Assembly (NCBI GenBank): GCA_003988855.1
Contig: QYAI01000022.1
Location: 62,001-126,000 of the forward strand
Direction of reading: 5' to 3'
Length of the DNA: 64,000 nucleotides
From: Arachnopeziza araneosa
Lineage: Eukaryota > Ascomycota > Leotiomycetes > Helotiales > Arachnopezizaceae
Part shown: in pieces, positions 41,864 to 54,026 of the stretch
How the letters are laid out: every line of letters starts with the position of its first letter
Position numbering within the stretch: position 1 is the stretch's first letter
Notes under the pieces: model-generated
What the model was told of the DNA's origin: nothing
Seen by the model: the letters and a program-made list of their open reading frames with translations, nothing else
The model's database searches: none
Made by a program: the position numbers and the translations under genes

Positions 41864-44035
41864 CTACCAAGCGTTCCTATCATCTTCTCTATCCTCTCCA
41901 TCCCAATCTTCATCACCGCTCTTCTCGCTATCGATAAAGTTCTCCTCCGTAAGCTGATTTTCGGTGGGTCTCAGATTATCAATCCGGACTTCCACACTCT
42001 CGCACATGCCCTGAATAAATTCTCGTGTTATCAGTTTTCGTTTGACCAAAGGCTCATCAGAATCAGAGGTATCGTCAGGAGTATGAGAAACAGGTGTGTC
42101 AATGCCAGCAGTAACTTTGAGAATCGCAAGTTCACGTTGAAGTCGACCACGACGGGCTTCTTCACGAGAAATATAAGGCTTGGCGTCCTTCTGCTTTTCT
42201 TCGTCCGAAGATTCAACGTAGGTACCCGACTGATTCGTGCGAGCTCGTTTGGAGCGGCGTGGAGGCGAGCGCGCGCGTTTCGAGTTCAGATTGGAAGAAG
42301 TGGGCGCACCACTAGCGCTCAATCGTTGAGCCTTGACTTTCTCGGCCTCGATCATGGGGCTTTTACATGGAAGCTCGACAACAGCTCTTGCAACTACTGG
42401 ACGTAGAGTCTGAAGTACCATCGGCGGCTTCAAGACTCTCTTAAAGACGCGGTTCAATGATCCAACCCATTTATCTCTGAAAGATGCTCGGTCCCTCCAG
42501 CCAATGTTGAGGATAGCTTGAATACTCAATCTCCGTAGGTCAGAAAGTGTGCTAGCACTATCGAGTAAACTTTGGAAAAACATCTCCGCTGCTCCCGTCT
42601 CCCATTTTCGAAGCTGTGTAAGCTCAATGATTTGCAATGTAGCAGGCCATACTGGTACTTGTTCTGGGAGCAAGAGTTGATCAAAGATAGGTTCCGAGTC
42701 TCGGTAGCTTGTATGAACGTGAAAATATGTGAAATTCATTCGGAAGGTTTGTAGGTTAGGAGATGCTGTCCCAAGGATGGGAAGGAATGCAAGGCTGAGG
42801 GATTGGTTGTGATTGAGCGTGAGACATCGAAGTTGTCTTCCGTGAGTAAGAAGGAAGTCGGCAAAATCGTCAGCAGCCACCTCCCAGCAGTTGATCAGCT
42901 CAAGATTGCGAAGATTCCTTGGCAATAATGGCAATAATGTTGCGTTCGCTAGCGTTGATGATTCAAAAATAAGGTGCTCCAATTTTGGGAGCGCTTTTAA
43001 GGCGCTTGCAAGTATAGCCTCGTGTTTAGGATCTTCTTCGTCCTTCTTCAGAACACGGGTGTGGTAGTTGACAAAAGCAATTTTTTGCAACGATTGAAAT
43101 GTTGTTTTCAAATGAATGTTTGCTAGGTTTTCAATTGGCCACTTCTTGCCAGCTAGTCTCGATGACCAACGCCAACTCCTCAACCTGCACGCACTGGTCT
43201 TGTCACCGTACTCAGGGTTGGCATCGGGGTCTAGATATTCGAGAGCCTCAAAGATAGATTCTGGATAAGTCCATTTAATCGGTTCCTCCAGATTGCGATA
43301 TGGGGACATATCATACTGATGATAGAACTCCAAATCCATTAAACGTGGGAGTGTCTTGATCAGACCATGAAGATCTAAATGACCACTTCCTGGAAGAGAG
43401 TATGCAGCGACTTGTCCAACATCAATTCGAAGCGATTCTACCTTCTGCCTGTATGTGTATGCCAATTTTCTGGGATCCGATTTCAAGAGGTCCACTAATC
43501 GATGTGCTTGGATCATAGGTACTAGAGGCGGCGAAGAATATAAGACGGTAAATGCTGGTTCTGCAAAGGTGCGACATAGACGAGCAATCTGAAGAAGCCA
43601 CTGGCCCGATGGTAAGGGTTGGAAGGTATGCTCGTGGTATAGAGGGTATGAAGCGTATCGGAAGATCTGAACCCAGACGTGGTAAGGGAGCGTCTGCCAT
43701 GACGGAATGACCCCCGAAGTGATAATCTGAAACCGAGCAGATTGCGAATGCGTCTTTGGCAAGGGTTGTTTCGTATGTTTGCGCCTTTTGGAGGTATGCG
43801 AACTCCGAGGGGATTGTCTGTGGGATCGACGAGGTGTCGGACGTGATCGTTTTCGTGGGGTTGATCGAGTTGCGGCGGTTTGAGGACTCCTTGGGAATTG
43901 ATCTTCGATTTCCGTGTCAGAAGATGCCTCAAAGTGATCCGAATCATCGCCAGAAGACTCTGCATAGGATACCTTTGGCTTTACTCGGGTGGTTCGAGGA
44001 GGGGTTCGCTGGTGGCGACGTCGGACAGGTGCCAT
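41864..44035 (-). CDS. F-box/leucine-rich-repeat-like nuclear protein (723 aa)
   Basis: Single-exon gene. The first ATG is at 44035; the frame extends 14 codons upstream from a TTG. Residues 1-105 are basic, Ser/Arg/Lys-rich with nuclear-localisation-like patches (RKRSRPTPRRSHRQSPRSS). An F-box-like segment follows (SWQTLPYHVWVQIFRYASYP). The middle is a leucine-rich-repeat-like array (LPKLEHLIFESSTLANATLL, NLRNLELINCWEVAADDF, LRCLTLNHNQSLSLAFLPIL). The last 150 residues are acidic and basic low-complexity. A role as SCF substrate receptor is likely from architecture; target unknown. It is divergent from SUZ12 (about 640 bp between starts). Confidence 0.78.
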   Translation of the reverse strand: MAPVRRRHQRTPPRTTRVKPKVSYAESSGDDSDHFEASSDTEIEDQFPRSPQTAATRSTPRKRSRPTPRRSHRQSPRSSHTSKRRKHTKQPLPKTHSQSARFQIITSGVIPSWQTLPYHVWVQIFRYASYPLYHEHTFQPLPSGQWLLQIARLCRTFAEPAFTVLYSSPPLVPMIQAHRLVDLLKSDPRKLAYTYRQKVESLRIDVGQVAAYSLPGSGHLDLHGLIKTLPRLMDLEFYHQYDMSPYRNLEEPIKWTYPESIFEALEYLDPDANPEYGDKTSACRLRSWRWSSRLAGKKWPIENLANIHLKTTFQSLQKIAFVNYHTRVLKKDEEDPKHEAILASALKALPKLEHLIFESSTLANATLLPLLPRNLRNLELINCWEVAADDFADFLLTHGRQLRCLTLNHNQSLSLAFLPILGTASPNLQTFRMNFTYFHVHTSYRDSEPIFDQLLLPEQVPVWPATLQIIELTQLRKWETGAAEMFFQSLLDSASTLSDLRRLSIQAILNIGWRDRASFRDKWVGSLNRVFKRVLKPPMVLQTLRPVVARAVVELPCKSPMIEAEKVKAQRLSASGAPTSSNLNSKRARSPPRRSKRARTNQSGTYVESSDEEKQKDAKPYISREEARRGRLQRELAILKVTAGIDTPVSHTPDDTSDSDEPLVKRKLITREFIQGMCESVEVRIDNLRPTENQLTEENFIDSEKSGDEDWDGEDREDDRNAW

Positions 44036-44676
44036 GTTTGCAGCGCCGTTTGAAAGGGATGCAGCAAGAGCTGGCAAGAAGCGCGCGTGCCGTTGTAGCG
44101 ACTGGAGTTTGGGCGGGAAAGAGATTCTATTGATTGTTGCAGCATTCCGAAGAGTTATTGTACAGTGATGATGAGGTCAATGAGTGAGGAAGGCTGACGG
44201 CTGTTTTTTTCAGCCCTGTTGTCTCGTTACATTTGTGTTGATGGCGGGCCGAAGTTTCTCCGACGCCGTCGTCTCGTGATCTGGTAGCAACTCGCTTCTA
44301 GAAGCCCATGCCTGAAAACGACAGTGGGCGTATCGCAACTCATCAACAACAGTTCCCATGTCCTGCGCGTGATTCTACTAGAGAAGCGGATGAGAGCGTG
44401 TTTTAAGGGGATGTTCGTTCACGCTGTTGTTCGCTCTTCACTTCTATGCGCTTTTCCCACATCTGTATGCTTACGCGCGTTATATTATCCACCTTTTGCT
44501 TTGCGCCGCCTGGACGAGACGCGTCTGGAGCCAATTGAGCCATTTCATGCCCACAACCATCGTCACCAAACATCCCTCGCCCAGACTCAGCTCTCGTTCA
44601 AGAGCCGGCTACCGAGGAAATTCTAGCGCATTCACTTTATGAAAACTTGCATGAGCCGAATGAACGAATATGAGCG
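44036..44676. promoter_or_regulatory. Divergent promoter F-box/LRR gene and SUZ12
   Basis: About 640 bp between start codons; no specific element recognised. Confidence 0.4.
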
Positions 44677-47268
44677 ATGTCACGACAGCTTAGTCGTCGA
44701 GACGAGAAGGCCCGCAAAAGACATCTTCTACTTACTTACCGTCCTTACCTCCGGAGGAATGTTCTGAAATATCAGAGAAAAATGGGAAACCTCGTCTCTT
44801 TACTGAAAAAGACTCCAGCGGGATCAAAGCGGCCACATGATGAGTCGAGCCTTGCGCAGGATGAGGAAAATGAAGAGTTACACCCGGCCAAGAGGAGGAG
44901 GGTCAATGGCAACCATGGATCAGCTATTCGCGACAGTCTAGACGACGAGAGGGAAGAGTCACTAGACCAGGTTATGGGTGAGAGCGAAAGACTTTCATTA
45001 CGCGCTTCTTCTTCAAGGCTCGGCTTACGACCATCTGACTTCTACGGAAGATCTCCCTCGGGTTCGTCTTCGGAGTGGACTGGCGAGACCGAAAGCTCTA
45101 CGGATGATTTGATCAATGGATTTATCCCCAAAGCTCCTGTCAGATTCCAACGAGCTATGCGAGTCAAAGTACTCTCGATCAATCCTATATCACAAGATCA
45201 GCATGAAGAATTTGGACAGGATCTGGATCATACCGCCCCAACAGAGTTTGACGTCAAATGCTCGATTGCTGTCTGCGCTAAGCGCAAGCAGGCATATCCC
45301 CTGACAATCGCAGGTGAGCAATACGAATTGCTGTGTAGAAAGAATGCAGATTGCACAATACGAGTCATCTTTGGACCTGATGGGGAGATTTCTCGAGAGG
45401 TCACTATGAAGCAGCCGATCCTGTTCAAGGAAACAGACTTGTATGTCACAACCAGAAGACGCAAGAGGAACGATAACACTGGTGCAACCGAAGAGGTTAT
45501 TGATATTGCCTCAGACTACAGGCTACTTCTTGACATCTCAAGAAATAGTAGTCGAAATAACAAAAAATGGCCGCCTGTTGATTTACCACCAGTTCTTGGC
45601 TCAACAACTCCTGTGTCAAAAGCTTTGCGAGATGATGGTCTTTTGAAACAAGATGTCACCTTCTTCTGTCGAGCAGATCCGACAAGAGAATCTTTGACCG
45701 TCTCACCGCAGTTACAGGTTGGATATGGCAAGATAGATCGACAGCCACTACAATATGGCGTCAAGTTGGAGGTCAGGTGGTCATTACCAAGTCTTCTTAC
45801 TGCTCGCGCGGTGGAAGCTGCAAAAGTAACAGTACAGTCAAAATTGGCTGCTTTAGAATTGAGTCCGCTTACAGATCCTGTTTCGCCAGCGCGGGCAAGG
45901 CGCGAAGACGAAATACCTGCATCGAATAGTCCCAACTCTCGTAGCCAAAGACATCGAACATCTGTTTCAACCTATAATGTTAGACAAACATTCAGGGATC
46001 AACTTGGAAGGAAACCACTAAAGATCAAAGATGATGCTGGCGAACCTGCTGTAACTTACCATTTCGGGAAATTTGGAACTATGGAATTAGGAGCGAAGCA
46101 CCAGTACGAAGTTTCAGATTTGAATTGCCCTTTCTGCATCAAAACGTACTACAATGACTTCAACGAACTTTTCCTTCACCTCACAACCGATCACAGTTGC
46201 TTCAAATTCACTTTACCGCGTCGGAATAAGCCACCAAAGTTCTCGATATGGATTGAGATTTCAACACCACGACCTGGTCCGCCCATAGGCAATATTCTGG
46301 AGTTAGCAGAAACACAGAGAACTTTTCAGTTGACCCAGTCGAGTTGTCTTTTTGACATTAACAAATACGTTAACGGAGATGATTCTTGGATCCAGCAGCG
46401 TTACGGACCGCAACATAATCGGCTCGCATCGCACCTCCTGCCAATAGCTCATGATTCCTCTCATTCATCTTCACCACACGAATCCCGACGAAGTTCCCCT
46501 AACACATCAACAGGGACTAATGACAGAATAGATTTTGACCTACTAGAAGTCAAGAAAGACCTTTTCTTCATGCCGGCATTGGTGAAGAACGCACTATTTG
46601 TTCCTGAGACAGCCAAACCACTCTACGATACGATTACTAAACGAATATTGCCTGCCGGAGAAGAGTTGCCCGATAGCGATGATGAGAAGGACGAATTCTG
46701 GCTTGATATGAAACATCGGGATACCGTCATGGACTACACCGATGTAACGCCTGAAGAAAAGGAGTATGCCAATAAGTGGAATCTGTTTATTACCAAAGAG
46801 AAGCTTCCCTGCTCCAAGTACCTCGATAAAGCCATTTTAAAATTTACTCAACAAACAAAAGCGTGGCTTATTGAGAAGCAGAGCAGGAGAGCCGAGTTTC
46901 TCAAACAGATTGAAGTGTTCATCCTAAGAGGCGATATTGAAGAGAGTGTCCGGGATTCGGTTGTTCGCATCCTTCAGAGAGCCATTAGAGCAGAACAAGA
47001 GGAAAAGCGAGAGGATGATGGAAATATGGTTATGAACGAAGCACCGCCTCTACCGCCTCGAAACCGGCATGCTTGTTCTTGTGGGACGATTCCACTACAT
47101 CATGAACGGATGAATTGCAATGGCGTTGTAAGTGATAATTTCTGTTTTGGGCCTCCACTAACCAGATCATAGAAATGTCCGGCACGGTTCTTTCACAAAA
47201 ACTGTGCAAAGGAAATGGGGAGACCGCTTCTTCCACGGGAGTGGAAATGCAACCATTGTTTTTCTTGA
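44677..47268 (+). CDS. SUZ12: Polycomb Su(z)12-like protein with VEFS box and PHD finger (848 aa)
   Basis: Homologue of SUZ12, the scaffold of PRC2, the histone H3K27 methyltransferase complex. Exons 44677-47127 and 47173-47268 (45-bp intron, ACTAAC branch). The N-terminal 150 residues are disordered and charged. A single C2H2-type finger lies near residues 485-510 (LNCPFCIKTYYNDFNELFLH then LTTDHS). The VEFS box covers about 680-785 (FWLDMKHRDTVMDYTDVTPE then EKEYANKWNLFITKE and FILRGDIEESVRDSVVRILQ). After the VEFS box a PHD finger of the C4HC3 pattern spans the intron: ACSCG, MNCNGVKCPARFFHKNC and EWKCNHC. Removing the intron restores this finger, supporting the splice model. The start ATG at 44677 is the first in frame. 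Confidence 0.9.
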
Positions 47269-48200
47269 GTCATTTCGAGCATGGGGCATTAGCGCGGACA
47301 TTGGGTGGAGTTGGAAGGCGATCTGCTCTTACAAATAGGCATTGTATAGTATAATAATGTACAAAGAAGGTTGGGAAAGGATTTGAAGGGATGAGACTGG
47401 ATCTTCTCCAGAAGATCACAGTACATAGGACAGACTACAAGGAAAGCAACGCCTTACTATCTATGGAACCAATATGAGCACACGTGACCGTCCCATTATC
47501 CGCGGCAGGCCACGTCGATTCGTCGCCCTATGGGGAGAACGCCTCTTGTCAGCCTCGATGCTATTATTATGAAGGACATATTACGAGGGTGAGGCTCGAT
47601 ATCGTGTAGCAGACGGGAGAAAGCCTCATCCCATCCAACCCTTAAAACATTGTTCTCATCGTGACTTGTCCTGAATCGGATTCGAGAGGTTTGTGAGGGT
47701 AGATGCAGCTGCTGCAAGGGCGCTCACTGGGTTCAGTCGTTCCACGCAAAGGTGACGGAATCCAAGCGCCGCCGCACCCTAGATCCTCAGCCACCTCGAA
47801 ACCAAGAACATCACCAAAACAACACGACCGTGACCTGCGAAAGACACCCGGGTCTCGACACCACCGGAGGAGGATTGATGAGGCTGCGGGGATACAATTG
47901 CTTTCGCGCTCGGTTCTATGAGGTTGCGCTGCAATTCTGGAGGGGAGGATCTTCATTGCGACCATGAGATCCAGTGAATTGGATAATAACCGATCACACT
48001 ACCTACCTCGAGCATAACGAAGAATCGCATACCGTTGCCCCAGGTGCGCTCTATTCGATCTCACCTTTCCCAGATGTGCCGTCTGCTTCACCCTTCGCCC
48101 ATACGCTCCAATCTTTCTTTCCACGACACGACCAACAAAGAGTCTCGACGCGGGCAGAGACTCTCCAACCATCAATCACTCTTCGCAAACGGTCTCAAAC
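47269..48200. other. Intergenic
   Basis: About 930 bp between SUZ12 and the next gene. Overlapping frames of 60-107 codons on both strands (47496-48282) have no recognised content. Confidence 0.4.
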
Positions 48201-51075
48201 ATGGAGACCAAGCATTATAAGTTTCTTGAGCAGGCAGATAGAACGATTGCTCGTCTCAAGGATAAATTACTGCCCTATGTAAGCTTCATCGCTCTGCCCT
48301 GCTCTTCCTCCTGCTGACCTTCCCAGTCACCTCACCTCCTCATGGTCCAAGAGCAAAGTTCTCGCCTTTGGAATCCCTCCGAACTGCGAGGTACCCCGTT
48401 TGAAGAACATGAAGTTAAACATCTACAATATATGACGATGGTCACCCATGGCGACAGAGGCATTGTCCGCCCGAGAGGTGATTGGCAAGACATGATAGAT
48501 AGTCGGTCTCCAAGCGCGGCTGCGCGCAGTACGGCTACTACTCCAAACCCTGCGAAGGACCCAAAGATCCCGAAAACCAAAGTTTCCCTTGCAGAATACG
48601 CGCGAATGAAGAAGGATGGTTTCAAGCCGAGTCCAAGACCCGTCAGCACTGACGAGGGGAAAATCGGTCATTCTAGGAATACAAGTCAAGTCTCCTCTGA
48701 GCCAATGAGCCGCGGACCTTCATTTGAAAGCGCCGAGGATAGGCATAATGTCAAATCAGTTGAGAAGTTACAAACAAACCCTAGACCCAACGGCGCAAAT
48801 GCTTCGGTCAATTCGAAATCAGCCTCTCAGGCCGTCACAAAGAGCATAGACGAGAGGTAAGTCTAAATCCGTCTTGCAGTGTAGGTGCTAACACAACTTT
48901 CCCAGACCCGCAGTAAACTCCTCCCGTCATGCAGATGCAAACGCAAAGCCAGCTACGAATGGAACCCCTAAACCCCTTCCTTCTCAAAATACCAACCAAA
49001 CCCGCCCTCAGCAAATCAGTAAAGCTCCACCACCTATCAAACATGCTCTTCCTCCTCGACCCCCATCGCCAGTGAGCAGGAATAGCGAAATCAAACGAAA
49101 CACGGATCTTAAACAACAAAAGAGAGTAGCTGAGCTGTCGGAATCTACACAAAACGACAAACGTCCAAAGATTGGCAATCCACCAGCTCCACACAAGCGA
49201 CTACTTGACGCAAGCGAAACTACGCAATCTGCAGAGAAACGATCTAAGATTGACCACGTTCGCACTCCGTCAGGTTCACAAAAAGCTCTACACAAACAAG
49301 AGATATCATCTCAAGCCAAATCCTCTCCATCACAGGTCGCTAAAACATCACAAGCTTCACCCCTGGCTAGGAAAGAACATCCCAAGTCAATTGATACCAA
49401 ATCTTCTTCTCAGCCATCACAGAAGCTTGTTGATCTTCCACCACTTCTTTCACCACTACCTGCGGATCTTGACAATAGCCCTGAATCCCCTCCACGTCAT
49501 GATCATGGAAAGAAATCGGTATCGAATAAAACTACTTCGTCACATAGTACCCCGTCCAAGTCAAACGTTGGCTCTGACACCATTGTTGTCAAAGATGTTG
49601 CAAAGAAATCACACCTCTCCAATATTTCGCTTGGCACCCCTCCCAAATCCTCAAACTCGGGTGCATCCTCACCTCCATTCATTCTACCGCCCTTATTATC
49701 ACCTGGTCTCCCGTCCATTGTTGAAAAGGAGCTTGAACGACTGCACGAAAAGGCAAAATATGAATCACTCAAGACCCGCAATGAAAAGGTTCGTCTCGCA
49801 GATGCCCCGGGCGTTGCTCGAAAGATGCCAAAAATTGGCCATCCTCCCAAGAGGCGTCGGGCCGAATCTAGTGGTGCAGAGTCGAGCGACCACAAGGGCG
49901 AGTCGAGCAAGACTGAATCCAAACCAAAGAGTTCTTCGAGTGGTAAATTCATGCCAGAAGGTGGTACTATCCTTCGACTAAAATATAGAAAAACCCGATC
50001 CAAGGATATCCAGCGTATTCTTGGCATGCGACCTCGACCTTCGTCCGAATTTCGGCAGATGGAAGAGAAGCGTATGGCTAGCGAGAAGATCGAAGAGAAG
50101 AGAAAGCCAAAGGCGGATGATTCAGAGGAAGACGCACATCATCTCAAAGTTGTACCATCTTCTTCGGGTGTTTCCAAGAAACGTACTAGCGAGTCATTTG
50201 AGCCTACTCCAGAACCAGCACCTAAACGTCCCAAGCCTTCTAATCTTGACGTGGTTAAGTCAAAGGCTCCTGTTGAGCCAGCTTTCAAATCCCCAACTCT
50301 ATCCACACCGGCTAAAAGAGATCTTCTCTCGACACCAAAAAAGGGCGATACCATCAAGAGTACGGCGATGCGCAAAGTTCCTTCTACGGATTCGCACGCT
50401 CACACTCCTCAAGCAACTTCCTCATCCACCCCAGCTTCAGCAGAGAAACCCCGAGGCAACGGGGAACCCTCCAAGCGTCCCATCGATGCCTCTAAATACC
50501 TCGGTGAGAATGGAGAGGGCCGACTTGCTAAGCGTGAGATGGATAAGCTCTTGAAGCCGTACATGGCCAAAATGCCCGAATCAGCCGAGCCAGACCTGAT
50601 GATGGGTCTCTGTCGTGGTCTTGAATGCCTAGTTGCATACAACACCGGGTTTAGCATTGGAGCCCATCAAAAGCCCCCTAAACACAAAGCTGGTGATTGG
50701 GAGAGTGCCGTGAGACTATGGGATTTTGTTCTCAGGCATTCCGGGAACTTTCCCGTCTTATACCATCTCTGTTGGCAGATTGGTGCATTATTCAAAGAAG
50801 AGCTTGCCAGGACTTATACGGCGATGTTAGGAGACCTGAAGGATTTGGAAGTGGCAAAAGGACTGATCGAGAAGATGACACAGAATGCAAAGAGCAAAGA
50901 CAAATGCTGGATGAATGCACAGATATTTCGAAGAGCGGTGTTGGAGCTTGGGGTGAAGAGAGAAATGCTAGGACCATGGAGTGCAGAAAAGGATGCGCGG
51001 GAATACATTGTGAATGTGCTGGACCTGTTCAGCAAGAAGGAGAATCTAGGATGGAAAAGGATGTTTGATGATTGA
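48201..51075 (+). CDS. Large Ser/Lys/Pro-rich protein, unknown function (925 aa)
   Basis: Exons 48201-48278, 48327-48856 and 48906-51075; introns 48 and 49 bp; spliced 2,778 nt. The start METKHYKFLEQADRTIARLK is a short conserved-looking helix. The bulk (about residues 80-700) is disordered, rich in Ser, Pro and Lys with basic patches. Two ordered-looking parts stand out: MPEGGTILRLKYRKTRSKDI (about residue 570) and the C-terminal about 200 residues (KREMDKLLKPYMAKMPESAE, GDWESAVRLWDFVLRHSGNF, YTAMLGDLKDLEVAKGLIEK). The architecture resembles transcription-elongation-associated proteins such as the fungal Ell-binding type, but I cannot confirm that. A nuclear site is likely from basic patches. 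Confidence 0.85.
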
Positions 51076-52184
51076 GCTCGGATGCGGGGTGGAGTGTAGA
51101 TGGATTTGCGCATAGTTTTATTGGCGTTACCGGCTGGATCTCGCAGTTGATTTCGATGGAATGGGTGGGACGGCTTCTACTGGTTTGGCATTGCTATGAT
51201 ACGATATGAGAGATGATACCCAGCTTTGATGCGTGCGCGAGATTTCACGGCAAATGGAGCGAAGTTACCAAGAGAGATAGTGTGTATTGTAAGATTGTTC
51301 GATAGATGGTGATTGGTGAGATGTGGAAATACTGGGAATGGAGGTGGTAGATATGGGAGGTAGATATGGGAGGCAGATTTTGGAGGAGGTAGATTTGGGA
51401 GGAGGTAGATATGGAGGAGGTAGATTTGAGAGGGCACATACACGTACAGAACAGCAGTAGGCAGGTAGTAGATGCTGAATTAAATGATGATTCAAGATTC
51501 ACGAGTTGATTGAATTGAGCAAGGTCTCTCTCTCTATCTCCGATCCAAACATGGGATTCCAAATCAACTAACCCAACCAGGATCCACCTCCTATCCTGCC
51601 CTCCCTTCCTCTTTCGAGTCCCGCGCACCCAAATCCCATCCTTCTTCTATCCACACCGCATTACCTATACGAGAGCGAGTCCGGGGCCCATCCCTCGCGT
51701 TAACATTCCCTTCCTCTCACTCCATCTCGTTGCTCGTGCACATCTCACCATGTTTTTTATTATCTATTGAGATGTGAGATGATGGGGTTTGTGGGGAGTA
51801 AAAGAGAGAGAGGGAGAAGTGAGAGAGAGAGAGACATGGAGGGGAGCCGATCTTGGTCTGATATGGGATGGGTTGAGAGGGGCCGAGACGGAGTCAGCTG
51901 GCATGGTTTGGCATAGTGAGCGAGATTCGCCCTGACCCTGCCCTATGCCCTGGTTGTACGAACTTGCGGAGGGGTGTCCATCTCTGTCTTCCCTCGTTCT
52001 TCCACCTTTCTTCTTCTTTTTTGATTCGCTTCTTGTTTTTTGTATCCTTTACATCTCGGGTTTATTGTTTGTTCATTTGCTTATCGTTGCATTTTTCGAG
52101 TGTCTGGATCTGGGCATTCTTTTTTTTGGCCTGCGACGGAACGGGAACGGTAGGGGGTTTTCCGCCGGGAAAGGAGGGAGAGAA

Positions 52185-52239
<55 letters not shown>

Positions 52240-52378
52240 GGTTGGTTGAGGGACTAGATGGTATTTGGAGGTGTTTTTGAAAGAGAAGAGAAGGAAGAGA
52301 TTGAGAAGTAGTGAAGGAAAGGAGAGAGGAAGAGAAAGAGAAAGAGAAAGAGAAAGAGAAGAAGGAAAATAACACAAA
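51076..52378. other. Intergenic low-complexity region and leader of sulfotransferase-like gene
   Basis: About 1.3 kb. It contains an imperfect minisatellite of GGAGGTAGATATGG-type units (51340-51432), a GA microsatellite (about 51803-51836), a GAAA array (about 52175-52238) and AGAGAA repeats (52325-52360). The last two lie in the leader right before the ATG at 52379. Confidence 0.55.
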
Positions 52379-53394
52379 ATGGCTACCATGCTCTCTCAAC
52401 ATCTTCCGCCTCCCGACCAGACCAAGAAACTCAGGGTCATCGGTGCTGGATACAGTCGGACGGGAACTGTCAGCTTTAGTATGGCCATGGAGATTCTGCT
52501 TGGTGGGCCGGTGTTGCACTCTGGGACGGCGAGTTTGGTTCGAGAGGAAGGTGAGTTTACTTTTTGTTTGGTTTGTGGAGAGGCAATATGAGAGATTGAG
52601 TATGGTATGAGAGTGAGAGTGAGATGAGTGGACTGGAGTTGGCCATTTCAAGTCGAGTTCTGGGTTTGAACTCGCCAATATGAAGAAACTACTCTCATTC
52701 TCATTCTCGCGTATCATTGTTTTCACGCCGACATCACTTCAAGATCTCTCCGCCTTATGAAACCAAGCTAACACCTCCAGAATTCATGAAAACCTGGATC
52801 AAGATCCAACACTCGACATCCGCCGCCGAGATCAACTCCGGCCTCCTCACTCTGACCCGCGGCTATACAGCCCTCACCGACGCCCCAGCCATCCTCTTCA
52901 CGCGCGAGCTCTGCTCCCTCTACCCAGATGCCGTCGTCATCTGCACGACACGCCATCCCGCCGCGTGGTGGCGCTCCTTCTCCGGCGTCGCCCAGACCAT
53001 GCTCCTCTGGTGGCTCAACGGGCTCTTCCAGGTCCTACCCACGCTGCGCTACTTCGGCGCCTGGATCCAGGGACTCACTATGCGACACGACCTCATCTAT
53101 GGGGATGGGAGGCCGTATGTGATCACAGAAGATCATTTGGCTGTCCATGAGGATTATGTCAGGAGAGTGGTCCCCCCGGAGAGGCTGTTCTTTTTCGATC
53201 TCAAGGACGGCTGGGAGCCGCTCTGTCGCATCCTGGACGTGGAGGTGCCTGATGTCCCATTCCCGCGTGCGAATGATCAGGATGCCGTGCAGGCTTTTAT
53301 GATGGACTTTGTGCGACAGGCGCTTCATAGGTGGTTGGTGATTTTTGGGGTGCTGGGGGCGGTGGGTTGGGCGCTCTGGAGGAGATGGGAGTAG
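52379..53394 (+). CDS. P-loop sulfotransferase-family membrane protein (261 aa)
   Basis: Exons 52379-52550 and 52781-53394 with a 230-bp intron (long for this window). The start MATMLSQHLPPPDQTKKLRV leads into the PAPS-binding-like loop VIGAGYSRTGTVSFSMAMEI. Later motifs ICTTRHPAAWWRSFSG and FFFDLKDGWEPLCRILDVEV are typical of the fungal sulfotransferase-4 family. The C-terminus has one membrane segment (WLVIFGVLGAVGWALW) followed by Arg-Arg, so it is probably tail-anchored. Substrate unknown. Exon 2 is clearly GC-rich compared with neighbours, with many C-ending codons. The ATG at 52379 is the first in frame. Confidence 0.85.
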
Positions 53395-54026
53395 TGAGAG
53401 GGTTGCAGATGATTATATGGTATGTTCGATGGTATCACGTTTAATGTAATGATAGCCTTGACTTTGATAACGGCATAGATGTCTTTCATATTTGTTTCCA
53501 GTTACGCGTGTTCTTCATGAGACTAGAGATGTCGTCAACTGTAGACGAAGCAGCGGCTGGAGAAGCGTGTATAGCAGAGGGCTTCACGTCACATTCTCTT
53601 CTAAAGAATCAACATCCTTTTACCCACCCATCAACATCACCTGCTTTTCTTCACCCAGGTCATCTTCTCTCCATTCTGCATCTTCAATTCGGCTTTTGAA
53701 CACAATCTCACAACCCATCATTCTGGAGACGAGAAATGATCTGATTCTCAACCGAGCAACAACATCACAATCAGATTTACTTGGTGTAGAGTCAACAAAC
53801 TCAATCGCTCACAACGCATATCAATTATTTTCTACCTGCTCACAGCAAATATCCAATCTATTAGTATTACTGCCAATTATTCCCTTCTCTACTTTCATCT
53901 CAATCTCACACCTTTCAGCACTATTCTCCCACTCAAGAATCCACAAACACCCTCTTGACTTTCACCTCCTCACAAGTTTCATCTGTCTATGGATTAGTAT
54001 ATAATCAACAGCTACAGAGAGAACGG
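53395..54026. other. Intergenic between sulfotransferase and secreted protein genes
   Basis: About 630 bp, AT-rich compared with the two GC-rich neighbours. A 170-codon plus-strand frame (53492-54004) has no recognisable motif. Confidence 0.4.

Noticed and set aside
53492..54004. 170-codon plus-strand frame after the sulfotransferase-like gene
   Set aside because: Ser/Thr/His-rich, AT-type codons, no motif, and overlaps the likely 3' region of the opposite-strand secreted-protein gene.
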